DNA from: Archivesica marissinica
Lineage: Eukaryota > Mollusca > Bivalvia > Venerida > Vesicomyidae
Assembly (NCBI GenBank): GCA_014843695.1
Contig: CM026390.1
Span: 6,333,301-6,397,300 of the forward strand
Length of the DNA: 64,000 bases
Direction of reading: 5' to 3'
Each line of letters opens with the position of its first letter. The first letter of the stretch is position 1. Both the position numbers and the translations under genes were made by a program. Under the pieces are notes generated by a model. It did not search any database. It was not told where the DNA came from and saw only the letters and a program-made list of their open reading frames with translations. Below are positions 48,661 through 58,687 of this stretch, one piece after another.

Positions 48661-48810
48661 GCAAGGACGGAACCCGGATAGAACTATAGACCTTCCGTGT
48701 ATCAGCTGCATAGTTTCCTCACTTGAAATCATTCCACACCTCCATTGGGATTCGAACCTACAACGACGGGGTGCATTAAGCGAGTATCCATGCGGCCGCG
48801 GAGGTCCCAT
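48661..48810 (-). mobile_element. SINE-like element, type C (reversed)
   Basis: On the minus strand, gtaggttcgaatcccaatgg (B-box-like) is preceded by a tRNA-like stretch from about 48810 and followed by a body containing aagtgaggaaactatgcagc and cacggaaggtctatag. It abuts the end of the 55-bp array exactly at caatatttcag, so the array end and the SINE end coincide. Family not identified. Confidence 0.6.
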
Positions 48811-49207
48811 AGCGAATTGTGTTTTACATGTTGCTCCTTTTGTGTTTTGTATCCGTGTGTGTTCTATTAGCAATGGCGTAGCTACTATTATGCCAGGTAA
48901 TCCCGGCTCTATAATTTGTTTTGGGGAAATATAAAAAAGCCACACAAAAAGATGCTTGTTGGGTATGTATGACTTTGTATTTAATTTCAGTAAACAGATT
49001 AAATACATGTACATGTCATTCCAAATTATAAAGCTGGCAATTCCGGGGTGCTCACACAAAGATCTCCATCCTGATACACGATATGTGTGAAACAAGCATC
49101 GCTGAATACTGCTAGAGAGCATAACGTGCCCTACTACGTCCTAGGAGTGAAGGAATACAGAATACATAAGATAGTGCAATGATACAGACAGAAACCCATT
49201 TCAGAGG
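48811..49207. other. Intergenic sequence, nothing recognised
   Basis: Mixed sequence between two SINEs. Open frames here have no domain or splice context. Confidence 0.4.
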
Positions 49208-49450
49208 CTGTCCGATTAGCGCAGTGGTTAGCGCGCTCGCTTCTCACCAATGCGACCCGGGTTCGATCCTCGGACAGCGAAGTATGTGAGATGGTACGAT
49301 GGTCGCCAGATCGGACAGGTGGGTTTTCTCCGAGTACTCCGGTTTCCTCCCACATGAATGACCACATATACGCTTTCATCCGAGCCAACAAGAGTGATTG
49401 ATATAAGTTATTAAAACTTGTTTCGCAATCGTTCGCAAAATAAATAATGT
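49208..49450 (+). mobile_element. SINE type A, full-length copy
   Basis: Starts ctgtccgattagcgcagtgg, with B-box gggttcgatcc, body gccagatcggacaggtggg and ctccggtttcctcccac, and tail cttgtttcgcaatcg then aaaataaataatg. It is closest to the copy at 20365 and better preserved (B-box intact). Confidence 0.88.
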
Positions 49451-49640
49451 ATATAAGTATAGAATCTCCTCTGGTTCTTTTACGTGCATGGTGTACAGCA
49501 TCGACACGAGACCTCGGTTTAAAGTTCCATCTGAGACTGTTAATTTTATTAAGATCATATGGGGAATCAAACCTGCAATCCCTGGATTACCAGTCCAGCG
49601 TGTTAACCACTGGACTACAGAACCGTCTGTAAAAAACTTG
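49451..49640 (-). mobile_element. SINE type D with tRNA-Thr-like head (reversed)
   Basis: On the minus strand the head reads ggttctgtagtccagtggtt, then ctggactggtaatccag, which forms a 5-bp anticodon stem with loop ctggtaa (anticodon GGT, Thr), then B-box ggtttgattcc. The T-stem does not pair well, so a working tRNA is unlikely. The body, tttaaaccgaggtctcgtgt and catgcacgtaaaagaacc, is a conserved SINE core common in invertebrates (from memory). It lies back to back with the type A SINE. Confidence 0.72.
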
Positions 49641-49697
49641 TGTTTGCCTCTTTCCAATGTTTTATATGGTTTTCTTTTGATTAGCCCTAGAATTCAG

Positions 49698-49913
49698 CTA
49701 GTTTTTAAATTTTCCTATAGTTGAAGTATTTTTAAGTTCTTGTGGAAGTATATTCCACTGGCGAATAGTTAGCGGCAGAAAATATGAAGCATGCGGCTGG
49801 GTTTTGCAGTGAATAGTGGGTATACTTGAACGAGATCGTAAACCATATGGCTCGTTTGGCTGGGTGGGATTATATTTGACAGGTAAGCTAGCGGGACAAC
49901 GTCCATTGTTCAT
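49698..49913 (-). pseudogene. LINE C-terminal fragment
   Basis: A 71-codon piece whose end, SYFLPLTIRQWNILPQELK, matches the common SFFPRTIRxWNxLP ending of several LINE reverse transcriptase ORFs. The fragment at 61736-62044 carries the same ending (SFFPRTIVHWNALP). No RT core is present. Confidence 0.6.
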
Positions 49914-50094
49914 CTTATAGCAGTCTTTCAGTTAAAGTGGCTCAGTTCGGTTCAGTCAATAGCCAGTGTTTTTTTTTCAGCATGGTTGTTTTTCTTTAAG
50001 TTATTTACGGGGAAATGTTGGGCTTGTTAGAAAAATATAAAAAATACGAAGGGCGGAGATAACTACTGTAGTAGAAAATTAACAAACAATTTTA

Positions 50095-53000
50095 TTAAAC
50101 GATGTCACCACAAAGTGTTGCAAATGTTCCCCATGATTTTGAAAATTTATCCAAGTTCAATGTTATTATGGCGTTGTATTTTTCTACCTTTACTAGGTTG
50201 GATATATGTCTCTTAAAAATCTGAAGGTCTGGAAAGACAGAAGACATCTTACACTGATATATATAGTATTTTGCCGAAATAATTATATTATTGATTGGTA
50301 GGGTGTAGTTTGAACTGCCAAACATCACTATATGTTTGTTAATCTGGGGCAAGACATTTGGAAATAGTCCATTTAACCAATATGTCAAATTATTTAGAAA
50401 TATGTTAATCACCCCGCATTCCCAGAATAAGTGGACGAGTGTTTCAGGGTTGGCTTTACAAAAGGAACATAAATTATCATCTTTCAAACCCATTTTGTTA
50501 AGTAAGTAATTAGTACCAAGGATTCTATGCGTAAATCGGTATTGGAACCAGAGTAGTTTGGAATCTTTAGTAACTTTAAAGGGTAAACTATAGATTTGTT
50601 CCCAATTTAAAACACCACAGTTCAGTTCTGTTTGCCATTTCGAACAGGACTTTGGAGTGGTTTTATTTTTTAAAATCAAAATGTCATAAATGGGTCTACA
50701 CCCTTTATTGGTTGCCGATATTACTCTGTAATTACTGTAATGGTTTAACTGGATTCATCATTTTACAAGCCATATGTGCAAACCTTAACTGGTCCAAATA
50801 ATGTCTTATTGATTGAATTATGCCTTGAAACTGAAGAAAGTTAGTGTTTATTTCAAATATATGTTGAAATTCTTGATAGGTAAGCAAACTGCCATTGTCT
50901 TTAAGTAAGTCGTTAACAAAAAACACACCTTTATTTAAGTAATTATTGTAACAAAATGATTTTCCTCCAATTTTAAAATTATGATTTAACCATACAGGCT
51001 GTGAGATGAACTCATCCCAACTACTAGGAAACTTTGTATGGATAAGAGAGATGTACGAATTCCATACCTCATTCCAGAATATGTTTTTAGTGCATCTTTT
51101 TTCTTTTATGATATAATCTACACCAAATTTACCAATCTCATTAATGAAAGGGCAAAGTGTTTTTACAAGAACAAAGTATTTTGAATTCGAATTTTCTAAA
51201 CGCCTTAACCATGTAATTTTCAGAGCATTCATGAAATTCTCCAAATCCACAACTCTCAGACCTCCGTTTTTTAAATCTTGCGTTACAACTGTCCTTTTTA
51301 TTTTATCTGGTCCCCCTTTCCAGATGTATTTAAAGAAAGTACTTTGTAGGTCTTTAATAATTTTTGGAGGAGGGTTTGGGATGGTTAAAAACAAGTTATT
51401 TAATTTGGAAAGTGCTAGAGACTTTATTACTATATTTTTACCAATAGGTGTTAATATCCTTTTAGACCATGAGGCTAAAAGATTTTTTATTTCATTTATT
51501 TTTGCTGCATAGTTCAAGGTTTCTATGGTTTCGAGGTTTACTGAAAAATTTACCCCTAAGAGTTTAAAATGACCTCTTTCCCAGTTAAGATTTAACTCGG
51601 GGCATAATGATAAGTTGCTATTTTTCATAGAACCAATCCATAGTACTCTTGTCTTATCAACATTTACATGAAGACCGGAGATTTCGGCATAACATTTTAA
51701 TACATTTATAACATTTCTTAGGGAAGTTTCAGTACCGTCTAGAATCAAAGATGTGTCATCGGCATACTGGGATACTAAATATTCAACGTTATTAACTTCA
51801 ATACCTTTTATGTTTTTATTTTTCTTAACAAGTAAAGCTAAGATTTCGGCGCATAGGATAAAAAGATAAGGAGAGAGGGGGTCCCCTTGACGACAGCCTC
51901 TGTACAGTGTGAACCAATCAGAGAGGTGGCCATTTACAATAACACAAGATTGAATATTTGTATAAAAAAGCTTGATCCAAGAGATAATCGAATTACCAAA
52001 ATCAAAAAAATTCAACACTTTAAACATAAAATCCCAAGATACAGAATCAAAAGCAGCTGCAAAATCGACCAGCAGCAGCATGGCTGGAATATTACATTTT
52101 TCAGTGTAAAACATTAAGTCATATATTAAACGAATATTGTCACCTATGAAACGCCCGGCAAGAAAACCGCTTTGCTCTTCACTAATCAAATCAGGGAGGA
52201 CGGATTTTAATCTATTAGCAATGCATGCTGAAGCTATTTTATAAGATATGTTTAATAAGGAAATTGGCCTCCAATTCTTTAAGTAGCATTTATCTTTATC
52301 CCCCTTTGGGATACATGTAATAACACCCAGTTTATCAGATACTGAAAGTTCACCTGTTTCAAAAGAGAAATTGATTGACCGTAATAATATATCTCCTAAA
52401 TCTATCCAAAAGAATTTGAAAAAAGCTACAGTAAATCCATTAATGCCAGGGGAAGTGTCATTTGACATTTTCTTGAGACTTGAAAGAATTTCACGTTTTA
52501 TCAATTTTCCTTCTAAGGAGAGTTTAACTCTTTCTGTCAATTTTTTAACTCCAAAATCTTTAAATAAGACATTCAGATCTACATTCACCGTTTCCCTAGA
52601 AGCATACAAAGATTTATGGTGTTCCATAGTTTCTTTCAAAATGTCCTTCTGATCAGTTAAAAGTTCACCTGATTTTGCATACAGATTTGCCATATGCTTA
52701 GAAACAAAATGTCTATTTTCCAAATTACAAAAGTATTTTGACGGTTTCTCGCCTTCTAAAACCCATTTTGCTCTTGACCTAATTAAAGAACCCTCCAATT
52801 TTTTCTTACGAATATCCAATAATTCCTTATGTTTTTTTTCAATTAAATTTATATTTGAAATAGTGTCATTGAGTTGCAATGATTCTATATCACTAATTAA
52901 TGATTTCTCCTTTTCATGTTCGTGCCTTTTTTTAAAAGATGAATAAGAAATAGTTTTACCGCGTATCTCCATTAATAACGTTTCAAAAAACAATTTGTCG

Positions 53001-53896
53001 TCAATAGTGAACTTCAAATCATTATCATGTACATTTTCTAACGGGATATCCTGATTCTGAATTTCAGATGCATATTGTATTTTAATGCTTTCTATCAGCT
53101 GTTTTATTTGTAGAACATAGTCATTGTCTTTAAGCAGAGAATTATTAAATTTCCAGTATGGATGTCCTTTCTTAAATTTTCCCAATTGCAAGCTAATAAC
53201 TACTATAGAATGGTCTGTTCTGTACCCTGGCAAAATATAGGCATTTTCCACGTCTGTAAATAAAGTACTTGATAAAAGAACAAAGTCTAAACGGGCTTTT
53301 TTAACTGGATTCCTTTTAAACCAAGTGTATTGTTTATTTTCTAAATTTTGCTCACGCCAACAATCAATAAAATCATGTTCTAACATTAATTCGAAAACCG
53401 CCTCTCTAGCTTTTGGATTGTTAATATTAACATAGTTAAAATAATCCATGTCAGGATCTAGCACTAAGTTAAAATCGCCAGCAATCACACACTCATTTTG
53501 AATCTGTGATGCTTTTTCTTTTAGGATATTAAAGAACGTTGGATCGTCCTTGTTTGGACCATATAAGCTTATCAAAGATAACTCTTTGTTTGAAATTGTA
53601 CAATGAATAATGATTAGATTTCCATTTGTGTCTTTTTCCATGGACTTAAATTTAAAATCAAAATTATTGTTTATCAAGATGGCCACCCCTCTTGACTGAC
53701 TACTATAATTGCTAAAATAACACTCGTATCCCCACTGAATTCTTATATAGTTTGAGTCTTTATCGGTAAAATGGGTGTCCTGTAGGAAATATATATTAAA
53801 TTGTTTCTGTCTTAAATAACTAAAAACATCTGTTCTTTTTGTTGTATCCCCAATACCCTGAACATTTAAAGAAGCAATTGTTAATGTATCAGTCAT
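50095..53896 (-). pseudogene. L1/Tx1-like LINE ORF2, nearly intact (one frameshift)
   Basis: ATG at 53896 opens 1054 codons to 50732, and the remaining 195 or so codons continue in another frame to 50095. One shift near 50735 separates them, because SNYRVISATNKGCRPIYD follows directly in the second frame. Domains: endonuclease at residues 5-240 (SLNVQGI, FLQDTHF, AGDFNLVLD, RLDFVLLSS, YRTDHSIV); linker with RAKWVLEGEKPSKYFCNLE; reverse transcriptase with NWRPISLLNISYKI, LLLVDFAAAFDSV, GCRQGDPLSPYLF and QYADDTSLIL; and a zinc knuckle CSFCKANPETLVHLFWECG in the tail. No ORF1 is found upstream, so the copy is 5' truncated or ORF1 has diverged. It is the best preserved element in the window. Confidence 0.88.
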
Positions 53897-54802
53897 TTAA
53901 TAAAACAGTGGTAAACATCTCGTCAAAATATAACTGCATGAGAAGCATTTGTACACGAAAAAACCTATAAGTTAATACATACAACAATATCTCGTAATAA
54001 CTAGAAAAACAAGCCCAACAAAAATGCGAAATGAGAATATAAGTAAAGTAAAAAGGAATAGTAAGCAAACTGTACATTTGTATGTACTATAGACCAATCA
54101 TGGAGTTATTTTGCATACAAAAAGAAACAACAACCGTGAAAAAAGTTCTATAGTATAAAACTACCCTCATGATATAATGGCATTGTTTACAAACGCCTCG
54201 CACGTATAATAGTATACATGTTGAACAAGTAACTCGAGGAAGATGGACATGAAAAAATTACATAAGTAAATAAACAACAGCTAATGTCCGGCATACGATC
54301 ACGCTAGGCTTTATTATTAATATATTGCCCTCGTACATGTTTTACAAGCTTGAATCTGCTTGAGACTTTCAGCATATTCAGTTTACATTAGATCACAATA
54401 GGTATTATATATCCTTAAAATTATAGGTATTGCAATACGTCATTACAAATAAATCATATAAATGTCATAGTGTCTCGCGCACATTCATGCTAGCACCCAC
54501 ATGGTACATGTAGGTCACATTGCTTACAACGATGAGCATGTGATTACCAACTACCAATCAAATATCGAGACCGGTGCGTGTCCAAAAATTAAATAAACAA
54601 CAGCATGTGTCCGGCATTCGATCACGCGCGGCTTCAGTATGCTACTCTCGTACATATTACATGATACCATACAATCACATTATTTACAAACCTGTACATG
54701 AGATTATAAACCACCTAACAAATATCTAGACAGGTGTGCGCAAACAATTTCAATAAGTAAATAAATAAAAGCCATTTCCTTCCGTTTTGTAGACAGCATG
54801 AT
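53897..54802. other. 5' flank of the L1/Tx1-like element with imperfect direct repeats
   Basis: The stretch aataaacaacagctaatgtc with ggcatacgatcacgc (near 54270-54307) recurs about 320 bp later as aataaacaacagcatgtgtc with ggcattcgatcacgc (near 54593-54626). A third, weaker start is near 54757. This could be a tandemly repeated LINE 5' untranslated region. No coding signal. Confidence 0.5.
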
Positions 54803-55150
54803 GATATGAGCGACTTACCGACTAGGCCAACATGTAATTATGAACCAATCAAATCGTGAGCTTATACAGTATTTGATAGAGCCTGTGATAATTCTAGCTG
54901 CCTCATGTTGAACTGATTTGATGTCGCTTTTGATCTCATTCGTACAGTTTTCCCTGACAACATTAGCGTACTCCAAGAGTGGCCTTATGAATGAAATATA
55001 CATTATGTCTAAGCTAGAACGAGATAAGAGATCATTGAAAGTTCGTAAGGTACTAATGCGTTGCCATGAGTATGCCTCTCAATGGAAGCGTGTGTGCGAG
55101 ATTTCCATTTGGAATCCTCGGCAAATGTCCAATACGTGTGTCGGTACTGA
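54803..55150 (-). pseudogene. LINE reverse transcriptase C-terminal fragment
   Basis: On the minus strand, SLDIMYISFIRPLLEYANVV followed by SVQHEAARIITGS matches the conserved segment after the RT thumb in many LINEs. Upstream, recognisable residues (EAYSWQRISTLRTFNDLLSR) are preceded by an in-frame stop. It ends in unrelated residues near 54815. Confidence 0.65.
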
Positions 55151-55329
55151 CTTGTGGGATACTAATGTACTTATTTATTATAGTGTCACCCCTTTTTAAA
55201 GGGCCAGCCATTTCTGAATTATGAGACACCCTTTTTTTATGAACAACAGTACTTCCCGAATCCTATGCTTGTATGCCAGGCGCCAGGCTGGTAGGCAATC
55301 GGTAACCATTATTTAACTAACTGGCGGCT

Positions 55330-55440
55330 CACCAACCGGCCATATCAGAACGAACCCCTGACGAGATTCGAACCTATTACCATCAAGGAAAAGCTTGAGG
55401 ATTAATTGGTTTACTGCGCTTACAATAATTACTTATCATC
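55330..55440 (-). mobile_element. Degenerate tRNA-like SINE remnant
   Basis: The minus strand has aagcgcagtaaacc (A-box-like) and ataggttcgaatctc (B-box-like) about 35 bp apart. The remainder is not matched to the other SINEs in this window. Confidence 0.4.
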
Positions 55441-55594
55441 CCTACACTATTTAAAAGCTTATTTTCAGTTTCCATAGCAGGTGATTTTTATTAAGCCTTT
55501 TCATCAAAACATAATTAAACATATAAACATCAACATCAGTTCATAATAAACTGTTCTTAATTGTTTAGTGTGCACATGTGTTCATGTCAAGAAT

Positions 55595-55611
55595 ACTCCC
55601 CCCCCCCCCCC
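55595..55611. repeat. Poly-C homopolymer
   Basis: About 15 consecutive cytosines; another C run is at 55805-55818. Lengths are unreliable in most sequencing data. Confidence 0.9.
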
Positions 55612-55642
55612 ACTGGTCCAAGGTTGCGATGGTGACGGAGTA

Positions 55643-56566
55643 TTAATCAGGACGGACATGCCTGAATAGTTCAGAAGCGATGAATGTGACATGTTTGGAG
55701 TGCTCGTCTGAGTTAGTGGTATTTGCAAATGCGCATTTTGAACCGTTGATTGTCTTGCCATTGGTAACGTTGTGTCCTAGTTGTTGGCAACGCAAGTGTT
55801 CGGCACCCCCCCCCCCCATTTGTTGTTGCTGCTGTTTGCCGCTGTGGCTGTCGTGCAACGGTATGGGTTGACGATGTGGAATGGAAGGTGATCCCCCGGT
55901 TGAGGCTGTTGTTGCAGGTGTTGCTGTTGCTTGGTGGTGGTGTTAGACCTGCTACTCCTGTTATTGTTGTTCGACACGAGGTGGCTGGAGAGGAGGCTGT
56001 TGCGGCGGAAGCTTAGATGCCATTTCCAGTAATTGTACCATCTTGTTTGTAGATTCACGGTACATTTCTGGGAGTAGCCTTGTCTAGGCTTGGCCAACGT
56101 CCCCATCCACACCCTATACTTTTGCCGACGACAACTATTCTTGTATTAAGAGGTTGTGGATTTATGTCTGTATTATCGCTGTCTGTTGTTGTTGGATACC
56201 AGTTATGTCATAATGCATTCCGTCTCAGCGTCATCGCTGCGCTAGTACTCCTTCCGGTTTCTCTTCCCATTGAGCTGTCGCCCAAAATCTGTGTCAGAGG
56301 AACGGCTGATGTGGTCGTCTGCGGAGGTTCGTGGTATTCCTCCATCTACTTCTGGTTTCTCTTCCCATTTAGCTTCACTCTCTCTCTCTCTCCATTGGAC
56401 GTGGGCTGCAAGATTCCCGACGAGCTATCGTCCTAAATATGTGTCAGAAGAGCCGCTGGTGTGGTCATCTGAGGAGGTTCGTGGTCTACCTCCATCTCGG
56501 ATGCGAAGGAGTCATGGGTCTTCGCAGAGTTTTGTGAAGCCTTTGATGAAGCGAGACTGGACTGCA
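55643..56566 (-). other. Gln/Asn-rich coding-like region, minus strand
   Basis: After an acceptor-like tttcccttcttttacag (ending 56567), the minus strand has coding-like pieces in changing frames: KTHDSFASEMEVDHEPPQ, then DGGIPRTSADDHISRSSD, then MVQLLEMASKLPPQQPP, then a CAG/CAA-rich stretch and GKQQQQQ. A segment of about 75 bp is duplicated in direct orientation at 56272 and 56422 (150 bp apart). Stops break every frame. It may be a decayed gene or the gag-like ORF of a retroelement; I do not recognise the product. Confidence 0.35.
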
Positions 56567-56879
56567 ACTGTAAAAGAAGGGAAAATATAAGAAAACTGGA
56601 CAATATTGGAAGTACAACATAGTACACAGTTATTAAATATCAGGAAAATATTATTTTCATTTCTGGAAAAATTACGGTGCCATACGTCACATTATTAACA
56701 CATCATATCATAGGCAATTAAATATGGCGGACAGCGTAGTCGAGTTCTTTGTTTATTGACGAAAAAAGTGATAAAATAACAGTTTCCTATAATTTTTGTG
56801 GATAAACTTTTGATTAAAAGCATACTATTGGTGATCTATAGTGTCTAGATGTGCTTTAGTGGAAATTTATGATTTAAAT

Positions 56880-58687
56880 ATGGATTTTGCTGTTCCAATA
56901 CAGAATCGTTTTGAACTTTTGCAAGAGCGGGAAAACAGCACCATGAACACCATGAATTATTCAACGAACATTGAAATAACTAAACAAGATTTTATGAATA
57001 GTTCCATTGACAGTAAGTTGAACCACATGTTTGTTGAACTTAGAAACATTAGAATTGAGCAGATGAGTTGCAGTTCTGGAATAAAAATGTTTGAAAAATC
57101 CCTAACAGGTATGAATGAAAAGATCAAGCAGGTAGTTAGCACAACTAACAGACAAACTGACTTCATGAAATTACTGGCATATCGGTCCATTGATATAGAA
57201 GCCAGATCGAGAAAAAACAACCTTATATTCAGTGAGAACAAAGGCGAGAACTGTTTTGCACTAATACGCGATTTTCTCGACAATCACCTAGATATTGACC
57301 CTAGAGACATATACATGGCCCGTGCACACAGATTAGGTCAACGAAATACCAGACAACAACACCAGAGAAGGCCAATTATTGTGAATTTCAGGGACTACTG
57401 CGACACTGAGTCAATTATGAGTCGCGTTACTATGTTGAAAGGAAAACACCATTTTCTGTAGATTTCGACCTGCCTCGTGAAATCCAGGAGGCTCGATCCC
57501 GTATTTGGCCTCAGTACAAACTGTTGAAAAATAACTCGCCTCAGTCAAAAATACAGATTGTGTTCCCAGCCAAACTTTTACAAGATGGAAAATTGGTAAA
57601 AGATGAAATGCCAGATTGGAATAAATATACACGCATCAGCAGATTATCACAGATTGATCAATTAACATGCGACCAATCAACACCAAGCATGATCTCACAG
57701 GAGGGACAACTATAATGTGATTCAGTGACTACGACTAGATCTACAACTCAACACAGTGGCAATATACATATAAATGAACACATCAGTAACAGTAACAGTA
57801 TAACTAACTTACCACAGGTGCCACAGGTCAGTGCTCATGGATCACTGAATGTAAACAATAACCCACAGGCCCCTTTTCCATTCTTTAGCCCTTTTGCTCA
57901 CCCGAATGTGACTCAAAGTAAAGTAAATCCAGGCCAGATTAAGAATCCCTTTCACATGCACTTATCAGTCCCGGGTGGTTTCCAGCAATCGAACCCTCAG
58001 TTGCAACTCCAACCGACTCATTTAGTCCCAGCGCACAGCATGTTAAGCTCCCCTATTACCCAGGATATCGCGTCCCGAATATATCCAATGGAGACTCAAA
58101 CACCTGCCACTTGTAGTCAGACAGACTGCGGAAATGTTGACAATCCACTCGTGCCAGGTACACCTGATGACAACACACAAACTGCACAATGTCAGAACGG
58201 ATCTATTTCTTCGGTAAATCCAGTTTGTGACGTCCCGTGCTGTACCACAATCACACTTCCCCCCGCTGAAAATACTCTGTCAGTAAATCCCACATCACAT
58301 ATCCCTATAAGTAATGAAATCCCATTCATAGCTGCACTTCCACATTCACATAATACTGTTGAAACTGACGAAACAGAACTCAAATCCGTGGCCACTAGTG
58401 ATAGTGCGAGTCAGCCAACCTAGTCACACTGTGGTGAAACGTCAAAACTACCCATAGCAAGGGGACGTGCACGAAACTCACGTGCAGTATCAAGGTCAGA
58501 AAAACGTTCAAACTCCGCCATTCCGTACAGGAGAGAAAGTGTAAGTACAACACGAAGAAAGACAGATCGGGTTTTACCTGATGCTATAAATAAACCGTGT
58601 ACTCTAGTGAATCAAAACAAACAAGCGGATCGTGAGCAATTGACACGTGATGGGGTTTCCCCTACAGGTGCGCTACTAGGACAATAG
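56880..58687 (+). pseudogene. LINE ORF1 (L1 ORF1-like RNA-binding protein with Pro/Gln/Ser-rich tail)
   Basis: ATG at 56880 (MDFAVPIQNRFELL). Residues 40-110 look helical and could form a coiled coil. Then RSIDIEARSRKNNLIF and LDIDPRDIYMARAHRLGQ...RPIIVNFRDY match the RRM-like and C-terminal parts of L1 ORF1 proteins, which bind element RNA. A one-base shift near 57450 moves the frame; the domain continues as FDLPREIQEARSRIWPQ. In-frame TAA at 57713 and TAG at 58421 interrupt a long Pro/Gln/Ser/Asn-rich tail of unknown role, ending in a basic stretch (ARGRARNSRAVSRSEKR) and TAG at 58685. This tail is unusual for a plain L1-type ORF1. Confidence 0.72.

Noticed and set aside
48559..49122. 187-codon minus-strand frame across the array end
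   Set aside because: It is a composite of SINE-like sequence and satellite with no coherent domain.
49208..49275. Functional tRNA-Glu at the SINE type A heads
   Set aside because: A and B boxes are present but the cloverleaf is imperfect, and the same SINE body follows in each copy.
49560..49630. Functional tRNA-Thr(GGT), minus strand
   Set aside because: The anticodon stem is good, but the T-stem and acceptor do not pair and a SINE core follows directly, so it is a SINE head.
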